Assembly: GCA_936432065.2 (NCBI GenBank)
Contig: OW386292.2
Coordinates: 103,063,829 to 103,127,828 of the forward strand
Direction of reading: 5' to 3'
DNA: 64,000 nucleotides
Source of the DNA: Rutpela maculata
Lineage: Eukaryota; Arthropoda; Insecta; Coleoptera; Cerambycidae
The notes below the pieces were generated by a model. It searched no databases, was not told where the DNA came from, and was given only the letters and a program-made list of their open reading frames with translations. Position 1 is the stretch's first letter. Each line of letters begins with the position of its first letter. This document shows positions 1 through 12,306 of the stretch, piece after piece. The position numbers were made by a program, and so were the translations under genes.

Positions 1-600
1 TTGTCTGCTTAATCCATTAGTGCATAGTATCCAATACATCGGATGTGTCTATTTTTGTTGTTAGCGGCGCAGAAAATATAACCTTAAAATACATATTTTT
101 TAAAATAATGATAATAATAAACGTCTTTATTTACCTCCACAATTTTACAGATGTTTTACACAAGGTGCATATTATAATATTAACAAAAATTAAAATAATT
201 GTGGCATAAAAGGGCGAAGTTCAGCTTCTGCAATAGGGTTATTGCAGAGTCTGTTCTACCACTGCTAAACAAAATTTGTTGCTTAACCACCATCACCAAC
301 CACCACTCATCACCAACAAAAAAATTGTTGGTGATGAACTCTACTCTGTATAATGTAAGCCGTGGTGGGTAAGTAAAAGTGTTTATATTTAGACACAAAC
401 ATAGTTTTTCACCTAACTGTATAATCTAAGTGGTTCCATAGGGTTTATTTTAGATGTATTGGCAAATAAAAGTTGGAATTTATCAATAACAGTTAGTCAA
501 GGGCTTGCTTATTTTGTTCATCCGATATATCGGATTACATGCAAAAATCAAACTTTTACGTATTTTTTGTATGTACCTAGGTATCACTTGCCCAACTGCT
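1..600. other. AT-rich non-coding lead-in
   Basis: I see no recognisable gene or RNA here. Short frames exist on both strands but have low-complexity composition. The stretch may be the 5' flank of the piggyBac remnant that follows, but I could not identify a TTAA-flanked terminal repeat. Confidence 0.4.
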
Positions 601-601
601 T

Positions 602-2682
602 GGCGAATTGCAGCAAGATGATATTCCAGGCCCTGTGGACATATTTGCAATACCTCTCGATGGCGCAAATGTCACTGAGTGCGACTCAGATGCCCGTAAC
701 GATGAACATGACGGCAATTTGAACCATTTGGAACCAAAAATGCTTTCTACTAAATGCGAGTTTCGTTTACGCTATGAAAATGAGATGGACTATACACATG
801 ACAATACCGAAAGGAAATTTTGCCTACGGGCCGAATTTCCTAAAGGGGTTCTTGAGTTTGATTCCAGCGATGAAGAGCCATTATCTAAATATCGACGCTC
901 AAAAAAAGTCAAAAAAAAGTAAAACGCTCAAAAAGGCAAAAAAAGTAAAACGCTCAAAAAGGCAAAAAAAGTAAATCGCCCAAAAAGAAAAATAGAAATC
1001 GGAAATGGAACAAGACTCATCCAAATTTGAAAATCAACACTAATTGTACAGAGAAACAGACAAACAATCTGAAGAATTGGATAAGCCAAAACAGAAATCA
1101 GCAAAGAAACAAAAATCTGAAAAACAGAAACGCATTGAAGTTTTTATGAAAGAACGTTCACTGACAGACAAAGATAATACTGTTTGGATGACTGGAAGTT
1201 ATATTACACCTGCAATAATCTGGCATGAAAATACTCATACTATTGGGGGTCAAACTGGAAAGCCCCATGTATTTCTTCGGGCAATATTTTACTCCGGAGT
1301 TATTTCAGCTAATTGCTGACAACACAAACCTATATGCGACTCAACGGCAAATTAGATTCATGCCGACTACTGCTGAGATGAAAACGTTTGTTGGTATCCA
1401 CGTAGCCATGGGTAATTGTCACTATCCAAGGGTAAAATGTTATTGGCAATCGCAATTAAAATGAACATCAATCGATTTTATAAGTTGCGCCAAACTGTGC
1501 ACTTCGTAAATATTCAAGAAAGGTCTGATAATAATGATAGGATTTAGAAAGTAAGGTCTTTATATGACCTGAACCTGAGCTCTGTATCGATGAGCAAATG
1601 ATCCCATTCAAGGGTCGCTTGACCATCAAACAGTAATGAAAAATAAGCCTACTAAATGGGGTATAAAACTTCTGGCTCTATGTGGGCGTAGTGGTATATT
1701 GTACGACTTTCTTATATATCAAGGGTCCATTACAGAATTGACGCCAGGTCATGCTGAGGTATTTGGTCTAAGTGGGCGATCATTACAACTTTAGCCGAAC
1801 GCATCACTGAGACCAATATCAGATTATATTTTGACAACTATTTTAGTAATTACCTCGCATTACAATATCTGAAGAATAAGTACATTTATGCTAGTTGTAC
1901 AGCTCGACTAGAAAGATTCAAGAATCCGCCATTTTCTTCAGACAAAGATATGAAGCTAAAAGGTCGGGGATCTTATGAAGATGTCCTAAGTCAAGACGCC
2001 ATAATCCTAACTTAGTGGTTCGATAACAAGAATGTTACAATGGCATCAAATTATTTAGGAGCAGGAGAACTGCACACGTTGGGACAAACTCAAAAAATAA
2101 CTTATACAAGTTCCAAGACCGAAAGTGATCAAAGATTACAATTGCACGGGTGGAGTTGACAAACTTGATTTTTTGATCACTATATACCGCACATTTATAA
2201 GATCCAAAAAATGGACATAGCGAATGTTCACTCATGCAATTGACTTGGCCTGTTGCAACGCTTGGCTAGAGTATAGAAGAAAAGCCGAGCTCTTGGGAAT
2301 TCCGAAAAAGGAAGTGCTAGATCTCCTGAGCTTTAGAGGCTATGTCGCCGGAGGTCTTATAAAAGCCGAAAAAATCCTTCTCAAAATACGGGGACGTCCG
2401 TCATCAGCAGCTACGTCTCGCCCTCCACATCCCGCTCCAACCACGACCCCATCAGCAACGCCAACTCCAACAAGCTCAAAAAATTCACAAGAAATCAGAT
2501 CTATTAGTGAAGTTAGGTTTGATCATGTGGATCATTTGCTATATTTTGACCATAAATCATTTGCATCCAGGTGTAAAAATACTGGATGCAAAGGACAAAG
2601 TCGCGTGTTGTGTCTTAAATGCGCTGTACATCTTTGTTTTCATAAATCTAAAAACTGTTTTGTGGCATATTATACGAAATGA
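602..2682 (+). pseudogene. piggyBac-family transposase, decayed
   Basis: This is a cut-and-paste DNA transposase broken by several frameshifts and stops. An acidic N-terminal stretch (608-760) is followed by a Lys/Ser-rich linker made of a degenerate repeat (900-1000). The catalytic core is visible in pieces. 'CIDEQMIPFKGR' near 1580-1615 matches the family's first Asp block. 'FDNYF' near 1830 and 'WFDNKNV' near 2015 match the later Asp-containing blocks. 'AIDLACCNAWLEYRR' at about 2233-2277 matches the helix after the core. The C-terminal cysteine-rich domain (2572-2682) has the CxxxxC, CxxC and CF/H pattern typical of piggyBac zinc fingers. The final frame (2224-2682) is intact and ends at TGA. 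The family excises and inserts at TTAA; this copy cannot be active. Confidence 0.88.
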
Positions 2683-2788
2683 AAAAAATATTCAATAAAT
2701 AATATGTAGGATTTCCACTGTGGTCACTTTCTTTCATATACCCTTGACTCAAAGTGTGTTCAATTGAATACAAGCTGTAGCCCAAAAA

Positions 2789-3556
2789 ATGGGCTATTTT
2801 AGAAAAAAATTGGTTGACGTCAATAATTTACAAAAAAACCATTCTTTCATTATCCTAAATATCAGATTTTTCTCTCAAAAGAAAAAAATCGTGAGCGAAA
2901 GGGCTAGAATGAATAAAATAAGATCGCCAGAAAGTGTGGACCGTCAGGGGCGCAGCCAGAAAGGTCAAAGATGTAAAAAAACGGAGTTATATAACATGAT
3001 CGTTACAAGCTTTTTTTTAGGGCTTCCGATCAGCCGGCACGCATTCCTGTTCCTCCAAGCGCAGGAATGTGCTTTGCGCTATTTTGTGTTCGGTCAGATG
3101 GAAGTTGTGCGGTATCGTCTTTTTTTGCTGCTGCTGAAAGGCGAATCTCTTTCCCGAAGTCTCGACGAAAGCGAAACTTTCGTCGTTTTTAGGGGGGAGA
3201 TTTACGATCGTCGTCGTCTATCCTCTCTGCTCGAGGAGGGGTGTTTGGAGGCGGAGGCGGCATTACAGGCGGAGAAATGGATGGGGAGTTATTCGCTGTA
3301 CATGCGACCCTCCTTTTCGTCCGTCCTGAAACAATGCTTCGCCTTGGCGGGATCGACTCTACCGTCCGGTGCCGAGTTTAACGATTCTCGATGGAGCAAT
3401 CCGGTCCGTACAATCTATCTCTGGTCGCGTCTATACGTCATCTATGCGTACCGTCAGTACGGATCGAACCGGAGAATTGCACTTGATTGTACCGACGAGG
3501 AATTGTTCACTCGAGATTCGGTGATGCTCGGCCGGGTGGTACAGTCATTCTTGTGA
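2789..3556 (+). CDS. unrecognised protein in GC-richer island
   Basis: An open frame of up to 255 codons; I do not recognise it. The first 60-70 residues are Lys/Ile/Phe-rich like the AT-rich flank and may be read-through, so a start near 2908 or 2998 is possible. From about 3000 composition changes sharply to GC-rich codons, and residues from about 75 to the end look like real globular protein (Arg, Glu, Leu and Tyr rich, with several Trp). No signal peptide or clear membrane segment is visible. It converges on the minus-strand frame at 3677-4260, with a hairpin between them. It could be a fragment of an integrated virus or a mobile-element gene, or an exon of a host gene. The GC contrast with both flanks is the main reason to take it seriously. 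Confidence 0.45.
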   Translation: MGYFRKKLVDVNNLQKNHSFIILNIRFFSQKKKIVSERARMNKIRSPESVDRQGRSQKGQRCKKTELYNMIVTSFFLGLPISRHAFLFLQAQECALRYFVFGQMEVVRYRLFLLLLKGESLSRSLDESETFVVFRGEIYDRRRLSSLLEEGCLEAEAALQAEKWMGSYSLYMRPSFSSVLKQCFALAGSTLPSGAEFNDSRWSNPVRTIYLWSRLYVIYAYRQYGSNRRIALDCTDEELFTRDSVMLGRVVQSFL

Positions 3557-3676
3557 TATCCCACGGGCGGCGTCAGGGCCTCGCGCGTGAGGATATGCCG
3601 TCGTCGTACGGTGACGCCGGAAGAGGTATTCATTTCTATGATACCGTCCTGTTACGTCTATAGGCCGTGCCATCGT

Positions 3677-4260
3677 TCATCTAACGTGTTTCCCAAACAC
3701 GTTAGATGACGAAGAGTTTCGTTGACAGTGCCTGCGGTACATATCCGTACACTCCCACAGCGTGGGTCGGAAAGTAGATACGCGGCGGTCCGAAATGAAT
3801 TTCACCTGCGTGGCATCGCATTGATACCTCGCGTCGGACACAAGTCTCTGTATTTCTGAGGTATCACGTTGATCCCACCACCCGGGGTTCAACGTGTTAA
3901 TGTAGAAAGCAGCAAATTTACGGCTTCTGGAGTCATTGATAAATAAAACTTTTTTCTTTGATACAGGTACGTCAGAGGGCGTTCATTACCTAAGTGTTGG
4001 TGCCGGCTCTCGAAACTCTCCCACAGCTGAGCAGAGTTAGACAGCACCAGTTTCTGGAGATGTTCAGGGAGTGCCGGGACGACACCAGCACTTATAAGGT
4101 GTTCCCAGAAGACGTCAGGGTAGTGTGGAATGCCGTAGATACGATTCTCCCACAGACACAGATCGCAACATCGTACGTGTTCTATTTTTATGTCGGTAGA
4201 AACGGCGTGAGGGCCGAACCCATCGTAATTGGTGAGTAGTAAAATATTAAAGACAAGCAT
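3677..4260 (-). pseudogene. unrecognised minus-strand gene with one frameshift
   Basis: Two minus-strand frames (4260-3889 and 3892-3677) overlap and read as one protein if a single frameshift near 3900 is allowed. The upstream part has a CCxxC cluster and aromatic-rich sequence. The downstream part is Trp/Asp/Arg-rich ('NPGWWDQRD' near 3890) and ends inside the hairpin at 3678-3708. The plus strand of 3994-4239 is also open and runs into a good splice donor (GTGAGT at 4232). The coding strand is therefore not proven; I prefer minus because both minus frames have protein-like composition over the full length. Family unknown. Confidence 0.4.
3678..3708. repeat. perfect hairpin between convergent frames
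   Basis: Two 14-bp arms (3678-3691 and 3695-3708) are perfect reverse complements around a CCC loop. The hairpin sits about 120 bp after the stop of the plus-strand frame and covers the end of the minus-strand frame. That position would suit a shared 3' end, but eukaryotic termination does not need such a structure. Confidence 0.7.
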
Positions 4261-4261
4261 A

Positions 4262-7143
4262 CGGTTCCAATAACAGGTTTATCTTTTCCACATGTTTCAG
4301 CTGAACGAATGACGAAGCAGGTTTACATGGAAGAACCAAGCAGCGTAGAAGCCATAGTACCATAGTACTTATTCAACTACACAGGGCAATTACAATTCTG
4401 CAGTGTAAATTTCCGTACTCTAGTAAAGTTAACCGCAAGGTGGGGTTGCAGACTATTCAGCGCTAACTTGTTTCAGTTTTATTAAATATTTCAGTCAAAT
4501 TTACAGTGTTTTCAGTACATATTCATAGCAAAATATATTGGTGGGAAGTTTGTATCTGTTTGCTTATTCGGTCGTGGAATTGTTTTATTTTCCCTCGACT
4601 ACTTGTGGATTGTTTTGCTATAAATATCTGATATTTTCATTTAAGTTTTCTAGTTTTTGAGTCATTATTTCATGCCACGTGTCACTTAAAAATTTACTGG
4701 ACTATACCTACAAATGAAAATCATGGTTTGGTTGTAGCATGCATATTGCTGCTTCATAAATTAAAACAAATTAACTCAAGCATGAAAGACCGCGGAGATT
4801 TCAAATATTGTTTCTTAAAATTTCTTTATAAACAAACACAACGGTATGCAACCAGAGTCACGTCTAACTGTACTCAAGGTAGCTGGTGTTCTAACTTAAC
4901 TTTGGAGAGGGTAAACAGGCGAAACGATTTGCATATTGTGAAAGGGGGAACAGAATGAATTATTCTCCGTTACAAGAAGCTTTGTACTTCGTAATTGTCT
5001 ACTAATTTTTTTTGAGTAGTGATGTGTCTTCATTAATCAAATTCGTCTTTTACCAACGACGTTAATAGTCCCTCTTCATGAACATGAAGCAGGCTTAAGA
5101 TATTGTTTTTCACCGGTTTAATCCGTAAGTAATTTATAAAGAAATAATTTTTTTGTAACTTAGATTTGGCAACGGCCATTTTGCAGCAAGCCATGCTATA
5201 TGCTTCATTTCTTTCCAGGGTTCTAGATGCAGATCGTAGATACGCATTCTAGATACGTTTTTTTTTAACGTCACATTTAAGATTGGGTTGGAAACTTTTA
5301 TTTTAATCACCTAATGGGGTTGTCTTTCTTCTCCTCTACGTATTTTGGGGAGTGAATATATATATTATACTAGGACTACCTTTTGCGAAGACCGAGACGA
5401 TAATATGGTAGGATAGATGTAAAGTGTCCTTATGGAATTTCTGGAAGCGTCGAATATAGTACTGGGAACTCCCTGACATAATAATGGGCTCATCTAGAAA
5501 TCAGCGATAGCATCACAGTGGGTTGGATTTCACCATCATCCCTCACTTGGATTTACTACTTTAATCCACTGAGAATACCCGATAAGTGTCGCAAATAAAA
5601 TTTTTATCTAATGTTTTTTTTATATATCTCGTATTTTTATGATTAACACTTTTAGAGTTCTTTAAAGAATCAAATTGCAAATGTTTTTTTTTTAAATTAT
5701 TTCAATTTTCAACTTTATCTTTAATATGTTTTCACGAACAATTAGTACTTTCAATTATTATTTGGGTGTAGATTATCTGCGTAACGTCTAATTGAAAACA
5801 GATATATGAAACGATCTGTAAAGACTTTGTGATCACAATTTCTACGAAACGTTTACATTTAAATAATTAATTATGACTTTTAAAACACCATATTGTCGGT
5901 TCATGTTATATCTTTTAGAAATATTTGCAAATATTAATCTAATCTTGATTTTTGCTAAATCTGGATTATTAATTTACACTTTTTTATAGTCAACAATGTA
6001 TACTTTCTTTATAATTTGATTAGTTTATCTTTCTTGTAATCAAACTCAACTCTTAGTGTAAATTTCGAATATAGAAAGATTGGCGCCCCACCTCTCTAGG
6101 AAAATTATCATTACATAAGTCAAATTAACATTTCTTTAAGATAAATTATAAAAACATGTCATTTATTAACTACAATCTACCAAACACGTAAGACCATTTG
6201 GAAAGTGTTCTCTGATCCATGACTTGTCTGCCGAGTCTCTGAGCTGCTGGTGTAGTAACTTGTTTCCTCTAAATAATATAAAGTTCAGTCTAAATCTCGA
6301 ACACATTATAAAAAAAATAATAATTTATTGAACAGCGAAGGAGCCATGTTACATGGTTACTATTTTGCAATGAATTAAATTTGTTAGACATCATGTAAAA
6401 TCAAAGGCTATGGCGTGCAGAAACTTTTCGGTCGAGTATAAAATGGAGGTCACTATCCCAGAGCTGTTAAAATATTATCTTAATCGTATTGCTAACAAGT
6501 TTATTAATTTTCCTTGATTTACGCTTGTACGTTGATTTTAGTGTATTTTGCCAGAAAGTAGTTTTTATTCATGTTGGCAGATAGTAGTTTCAGTCAAGCT
6601 TTCTACACATTTTTACCAGATCTAACCATATTTAATATTTCCAAATAGCAGGGGGAATATATTAGAAATTTAGGTCTTGTATTTGTTTATTTTTTTTGTG
6701 CTAATATATTCTTGTCACTCTGTAAATGCTTTTTGTAGAATTTTCGTTATTCATAAATTTATATACTTAAGGTTTTGTCAGTTAAACCTTAACTACTGTA
6801 CCCTGTTAAGTGCTATTAAACTAGTTCTGCCGATATTAGTGTAACCATTTTGTGTAGAGCGCTGTCAATTTCGAAAAGTTGCATATCTCATTACGTTAGT
6901 AGTAATATAGTTAGATATGTTAGTAATCCACGTTGCATAATTTTTTATTATGAATTTGGTAATGATCACGCGCTGATGTGTGCGATGTCTGAAATTTTCT
7001 AGATTTGGTTTGTCAAGTCTAAGTCACGTAATGTGGATTATTATGTTGAATGAATTCAGATGATCAGTGCTCAGACTAGCGTGACATTCAGGGTTAAGTG
7101 GAAGAGCGCATTACAAGCAAACTTCGCCCTAAATAAAGACCTG

Positions 7144-7175
<32 letters not shown>

Positions 7176-7800
7176 TTTATCGTAGGGGGTAAATATATTT
7201 TTTAGAGTTTTGGGTCGTCCCGTCCTGATTTGATAGTACGGCGCGTAGAGGTTATGTATTGGTAAGCTAGGGCAAATATTACTTAATAGAATCAAGCGAA
7301 AAATGCACCTGCCCCTTAGTACCTTGTACTTTTTTTGTCACTCCGCGTGTAATATAGTAATTATCTTGTTCCGTGTGTAATATATTTTTATTACGAAAGT
7401 AAATCATAATATGCCCTTTGCTTTTTAGTATATCTAAGGTATTTTATTATTTTATTATCGTATATCTTATCGTATTACCTTTTTGTGTTTGCTATAGATA
7501 CCTCTGTTATGGTATGTTATTGTCTAGTATACATTTTAGTTTCTTATTATGGTTATTTTGAATGTCTATGTATAATGGTATTTTATTATTTTGCTATTTT
7601 TTGCGCGTGTATTATAGATATCTTGTTTATCGCATTATAGAGATATTGTCTATTGTAGTATAAGTTATGTGTGTAGGTTTAAGTAACAGTGAATATATAT
7701 TCCTTATCACTGATTTTTTGTATTATATTTGAATTTGTCTTTTGTTATTTGTTGTAATATATTGTTATTGTGAATTATCTTCTATTTTGTTTAACCTCTA
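4262..7800. other. AT-rich intergenic DNA
   Basis: No coding sequence, RNA gene or transposon core that I can support. At 4232 and 4301 there are good-looking splice donor and acceptor signals on the plus strand. The rest is low-complexity AT-rich sequence and short homopolymers. Confidence 0.5.
7144..7171. repeat. (TTA)n microsatellite
   Basis: About nine uninterrupted TTA/ATT units. Confidence 0.9.
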
Positions 7801-7804
7801 GCTT

Positions 7805-7945
7805 TCCTTTCTTGATTCACTAGTGAATCATAGCGCCCAGAAAACTTGAACCCACTGCCTTTTTGCTCTCCGTATCTTTACTGTGCTAGCCAGGGTAAAA
7901 CCAGTGACGCTAACCACGTTACTCATAGTTGTGGCCATCTTAATT
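7805..7945 (-). repeat. possible tRNA-derived SINE or tRNA pseudogene
   Basis: On the minus strand a stretch resembling an internal Pol III A box ('TGGTTAGCGTCACTGG', near 7916-7900) is followed about 60 bp later by a B-box-like 'GGTTCAAGTTT' (near 7852-7842). No clean cloverleaf or anticodon arm is evident, so a decayed SINE head is the better guess. Confidence 0.35.
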
Positions 7946-8737
7946 TTTCTTGGGCACTTTACCACCTTTTCAACGCCATAAAGTCACTTTATTTTTGTGT
8001 TACTTGTTATTGTTACTAGGTATTTGGTAATACCTACTTACTTATTTTTATATACATTACTTGTTTCAAATAATTTTAATATATATATATAGCGATTCAA
8101 CAACATTAATACATATGTTGTTATATCGGCTGTGAATTGTAATATGTTCATTTTTATTTATAAATATATAGATAAACATAAACTCGAAGTTTGTTTTTAG
8201 AAAAAAATTTAATGAAGTTTTCAGGTTATGTTTTGGTTTTTATATATTATAATTTGAGGTTAATGTTGACGTATTTCAGTTACAGTAGCCAATATTAAGC
8301 GATCTACCGGTAAGTACTCTGGTTATACCGTTGGTGTTATTCTTCAGCTGCACTACAGATTTTTCAAGTTTCTCGACAGGCAGACAGATAGCCGGGTGGA
8401 GGGATAGAGTGTGGGAGACAAGAAAAGGAAAATACTCCTTTCTTTTCCGGCCGACGTTATGATGAATAAGACATACACGACTACGACTGACTGAAGTTGT
8501 ATTTTTAAATGAGCTGTTCATTTGTGCATAGATATCTTCACCTGATGATTCCTAAATTGAGACTGAGGGTATGTCTCCGAACTGAGCTAATAGAAAATTG
8601 AACGAGACATCGAATGGCGCTAAGCGTAACTTCATAACTTCTTTCGTTTTCGAGATATCTACGAGAGTAGTTGAATACATGAAACTCGAATTCAAGATCT
8701 CGCAGGTTCGCGGATTTCGTCCCTACGTCGACACGCT
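7946..8737. other. unassigned AT-rich sequence
   Basis: A short TA repeat (about 8079-8091) lies in AT-rich DNA. From 8540 to 8737 both strands are open for about 70 codons with no recognisable motif; this piece directly precedes the DIRS remnant and could belong to its 5' region. Confidence 0.35.
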
Positions 8738-9470
8738 TTGTATCACACACATTTACTTATCATATGGATTCTTCCTGAAGTTGTCAATACTGTTTTTCGT
8801 GTGAATAGTACAATTATAGGAATTAAGAAAAAGATGAGCGGCAGGCGAGCAACTATTGAATTGAGGTGCAAAGCTTTTCAAGCCTCGTTCGGAATACATG
8901 GTCTCACTTTTGCATGCTATTCCTGCTTCCTCTACTCATTTATTTGATGAAAAAGTGTTAGCTGAACGAAGCGCATCTCGCATGCTTCTGATTCCAGACG
9001 TTTAAAACCAGGAACCGCATCGGGGTTTAAACATAAAAATTCCAACAAGGCAACTTCGCTTAGAGGCGTTTGGAAAATCCTGACCAGCGTTTCTCGAGGA
9101 GAAAAAGGTATCCTTGGCAGAGAGGGGATCAAGTCTGGAGGGTTGAAAAGCCACGAATCCGAAGAAAATGACTAGCACCCCGACAAATTCAGGGGGTGGT
9201 CAATTAACAGAGTTCTTAACAAACTGGAAACAAGCAAGAGCTCCAGAAAATATTCTATAGATAACTTCAAACGTGTACTCGATACCATTTGTCGCTCAGC
9301 CACCACCAATAAAGTTCTCCGACTCCCTCTTGGATAGGTTTACTTTCCCAGGCTTGGAGGTCGAAATAGAATTAATGCTGCAACAGAAGGTGTTGGAAAC
9401 GTCAAATTCCACCTACATTCCATTCCTACTCCCACTACCGATGTGGCATATCATTTTATGGTTTTTTTAA
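8738..9470 (+). mobile_element. DIRS-like retrotransposon remnant, copy 1
   Basis: This piece covers the end of the gag-like region and the beginning of the reverse transcriptase region of a DIRS-type element. It is closely repeated at 11140-11665: both copies share the block beginning 'GTTAGCTGAACGAAGCGCAT' (about 8957 and 11328). The motif 'TEFLTNWKQARAPENIL' (9212-9257) and the following 'YSIPFVAQPP' are characteristic of the segment before RT in DIRS/PAT elements. Stops interrupt the frame. The piece ends abruptly at about 9470, beside a 10-bp inverted repeat (9472-9481/9509-9518). DIRS elements integrate with a tyrosine recombinase; that gene is not present here. Confidence 0.7.
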
Positions 9471-9474
9471 GGTA

Positions 9475-9828
9475 GACAATTGAAAAAAACCCGATTCCAA
9501 TTATAGTTAATTGTCTACAAGAAAACAATTCATTCCCGCATTGATATCTAGAAAGGGGCAAGGGCAAGAAGATGTAATGGATATAACGGAATGCACAGTT
9601 GTGGGAGGACCCATAATACAAAGTAAGTAAATGCACATATTTTTATTCATTTATTTTTTAATGTTACGTTTAGGCTAAGTTTAGTTTTATCGAGTTGACT
9701 ACTGATGCTATGTAATGGTACTATTTAAGCCATAAGACAAGTGTCGTTCAAGCAACACATATAGTGATTCTATTGTAGTGCTGATAGTGGCTTTATTGCT
9801 GCAAGCGTCACGTAGTCCTCTTGCTTAT
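9475..9828. other. unassigned sequence between two element remnants
   Basis: Nothing recognisable apart from the small inverted repeat at its left edge. AT-rich and without usable frames. Confidence 0.4.
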
Positions 9829-10770
9829 ACAGAGTGTCCCATAATGCATTTAACTTTTTGAACTGTAATAACTTGGCAACCGCGCCGGAGGGAGGTAGAG
9901 TCCTAACGGCAAAATCTACAGATTGCCTGGTAGCAATGCAGCGGTGCACACCGTGCCTTAAGTCCAGTGATTCGTATACAATTGCGAGGGGGCTTTTTGT
10001 AACCGCTGTCATATTCGGCGGGTAGCAGATGCCCCTGGACATAATTTGGTGAAATTATGAGTGAATAGATTTTGGCAAGCATCATCAGCCACAAATCTAA
10101 AATCACACGATCGGACAAGGAATGCAGCTGCAATTGAAAATGTTGAAACTGTGCACACCGCCATAGTTCGAAATCCGCGAAGATCAATTTGTAAAAACTC
10201 GCAGGCTTTGCATCTCTGCAAGTCGTCCATTCACCGAATTTAGAAAAGGGACTTACATCTTCCAGTTGGTCCTCGAAGTAACCGAAAATGACCACACCAC
10301 AACAAAATTGAAAACATCTTTCTGGTGCCGTGAACAAGCAAAACTGACGTCATTAAGCTGAAGAAGCATGAAAGGCCATTAAATAGCCAAAAAATTACGG
10401 TTTGGTGTGCAATGTCAGCCTTGGGGATTATTGATCCGTATTTTTTTGAAAATGCACGTGGCGTTACAGTCACAGTTGATAGTGAGCGTTATTGCGTAAT
10501 GTTCCAGGACTTTTTAATATCAGAGTTACAGGGATTTCGGGGATTTAATGGTGAAAAATAGGGGCGAAACATTTTCTGCAGGATGGGGCAACTGCACATA
10601 CTGCTAGGGTATCTATGTAAGCTGTGACAGCAGCATATCTCGGTTTGGAAACGTCAATTGGCTATCTGGGTCACGTGATCTGAGTCTTATGAACTTTATT
10701 GTGGGAATACCTCAAATCAACATTCGTGCGTCAACATCCCTGCATCACTGAACGAATGTACTAATCGCAT
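9829..10770 (+). pseudogene. mariner-like (IS630/Tc1/mariner) transposase, decayed
   Basis: The left end carries 'AGAGTGTCCCATAATGCATT' (9830-9849), like the terminal repeat of a common arthropod mariner-like group. A DNA-binding HTH segment follows ('AAIENVETVHTAI...NPRRSI', about 10114-10180). The catalytic region comes next: 'TVWCAMSALGIIDPYFFE' (10400-10453), then 'VTVDSERYCVMFQDFL' (10467-10514). Several stops and frameshifts occur, and the block that should hold the second Asp (near 10580) is scrambled. No matching right terminal repeat was found, so the copy is 3'-truncated. Minus-strand frames in 9770-10473 are shadows. Confidence 0.75.
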
Positions 10771-11139
10771 TCTTCTTCTTCTAACTGTAGTGTTCTAAAT
10801 TTCGAGATTTCAAAACTTTTGATTCGTGTATACAGAAAATTAGTTTTCAATTTAATTATGTCTGCCCGGTTCTCAATTATTGTCAAAACCGTTGAAAGTA
10901 TTTTAATCTTAACATACCATATATTCTTAACTGTTTCACAGAAGTGCTAAGCCTGTGTGGATAGGTCGAGCAATAAGTTCCACAGGATTTGGACTAGACA
11001 CTGGAGTCAGCAAAAGATAAACCAACGCTCCAACGGCTTAGGAATTCTGTGGCAGAGGACAAAATCAGATAGATTCGAATTTAAACCGCCGAGCTCCGAC
11101 GAGACGCTATCCGTCGAAACTGATAAAGTTTCACAGATT
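10771..11139. other. unassigned sequence left of DIRS copy 2
   Basis: A short plus-strand frame (10957-11190) runs into the DIRS repeat and may be part of its gag-like region. Otherwise there is no recognisable content. Confidence 0.35.
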
Positions 11140-11925
11140 TTTTCTGAAGTTGTCAAGACTGTTTTTCGTGTGAATGGCGCCATTATATGAATTAAGAAAA
11201 AGATGAGCGGCAGACGAGGAGAAACTACTGAATTGAGGCGCAAAGCTTTTCAAACCTCATTCGGAATACATGGCCTCATTGTTGCATGCTATTCCTCCTT
11301 CCTCTAATCATTTATTTTATGAGAAAATGTTAGCTGAACGAAGCGCATACTTCTGATTCCATACATTTAAAACCAGGAGCCTCATTGGAGTTCAAACATA
11401 AAAATTCCAACAAAGCGACTTCGCGTAGAGGCGCTTGGAAAATCCCAACCAGCGTTCCACGGGGAGACAGAGGTACCCTTGGTAGAGAGATGATCAATTC
11501 TGGGGGATTGAAAATTCCTGAATTCGAAGAAAATGACTATCACGCCGACAAATTCAAGGTGGTCAATTAACGGAGTTCTTAACAAATTGGAAACAAGCAA
11601 GAGCTCCAGAAAATATTCTATAGATAATTTCAAACGGGTACTCGATACTATTTGTCGTTCACCCGCAAACGTGTCAGCGCTCAAAACCACATATTATGGT
11701 ATGTATTGAATAAGAATATGTTTATCCACGACCATCGTATAATCATTGCAGTCTACATTTAACAATTGTCAAATAATGATAGTCATTATTCCAACCAAAC
11801 GTATAATGAACATAACCTGATTCTAACACATATTTAACCAACCAGGAACTAGTTGTTTTCATTCTAACGCACCTTTGACCAATCAGGAAGAAGAGGACAC
11901 ACAATAATTTTGTATATTTTTTCAG

Positions 11926-12306
11926 TTGGGCGATGACGTGACTCCACTGGGTCGCGCCGCCATCAAAGTCGGTCAAAAACGTGCCCGTGGCGCTTTCACT
12001 CCGGAGATGGACAGATTACTGTTGCAAATGACAATGGAGAATTTTACTAGCTGTAAAAGTCACACTATCTATGATGAGTTTAGAGAGAGGCCCGAGTTTT
12101 CGGAAATTACTAGGGGAGGCAAACTGAAGAGCAGGGTGAGGTCCCTTGTGGGAAGAGGGGTGGCTAGAACCGTACTAGCCGAAGAAGACGCGCTAGTCTT
12201 AGAAATAATGTTAACGGATCAAATCGCCACTATGGGAGGCTATGTTCCCACACTATTTAAAGAACTGCCTCAGATGTCGCCAGAGGTACAAAAACTTAAA
12301 AATTGA
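11926..12306 (+). CDS. unrecognised exon-like frame inside DIRS copy 2
   Basis: A 126-codon frame begins immediately after a strong splice acceptor (pyrimidine tract and CAG ending at 11925) and ends at TGA (12304-12306). It is GC-richer than its surroundings. The frame is basic at the start and has a helix-rich middle (residues about 25-70, 'FTPEMDRLLLQM...') that loosely recalls a Myb/SANT-type fold; this is only an impression. No start codon is required if it is an internal or terminal exon. It is carried in the 700-bp stretch (about 11664-12363) that interrupts the DIRS element. It could be a captured host exon or a piece of another element. Function unknown. Confidence 0.4.
   Translation: MGDDVTPLGRAAIKVGQKRARGAFTPEMDRLLLQMTMENFTSCKSHTIYDEFRERPEFSEITRGGKLKSRVRSLVGRGVARTVLAEEDALVLEIMLTDQIATMGGYVPTLFKELPQMSPEVQKLKN

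Noticed and set aside
3994..4380. A plus-strand two-exon gene using the donor at 4232 and acceptor ending at 4300
   Set aside because: The splice sites are good and the join stays open, but there is no ATG and the upstream acceptor near 3966 leads into stops in all frames; the minus strand is the better candidate.
9770..10473. Several overlapping minus-strand frames of 73-144 codons
   Set aside because: Shadows of the plus-strand mariner-like remnant, which has the recognisable motifs.
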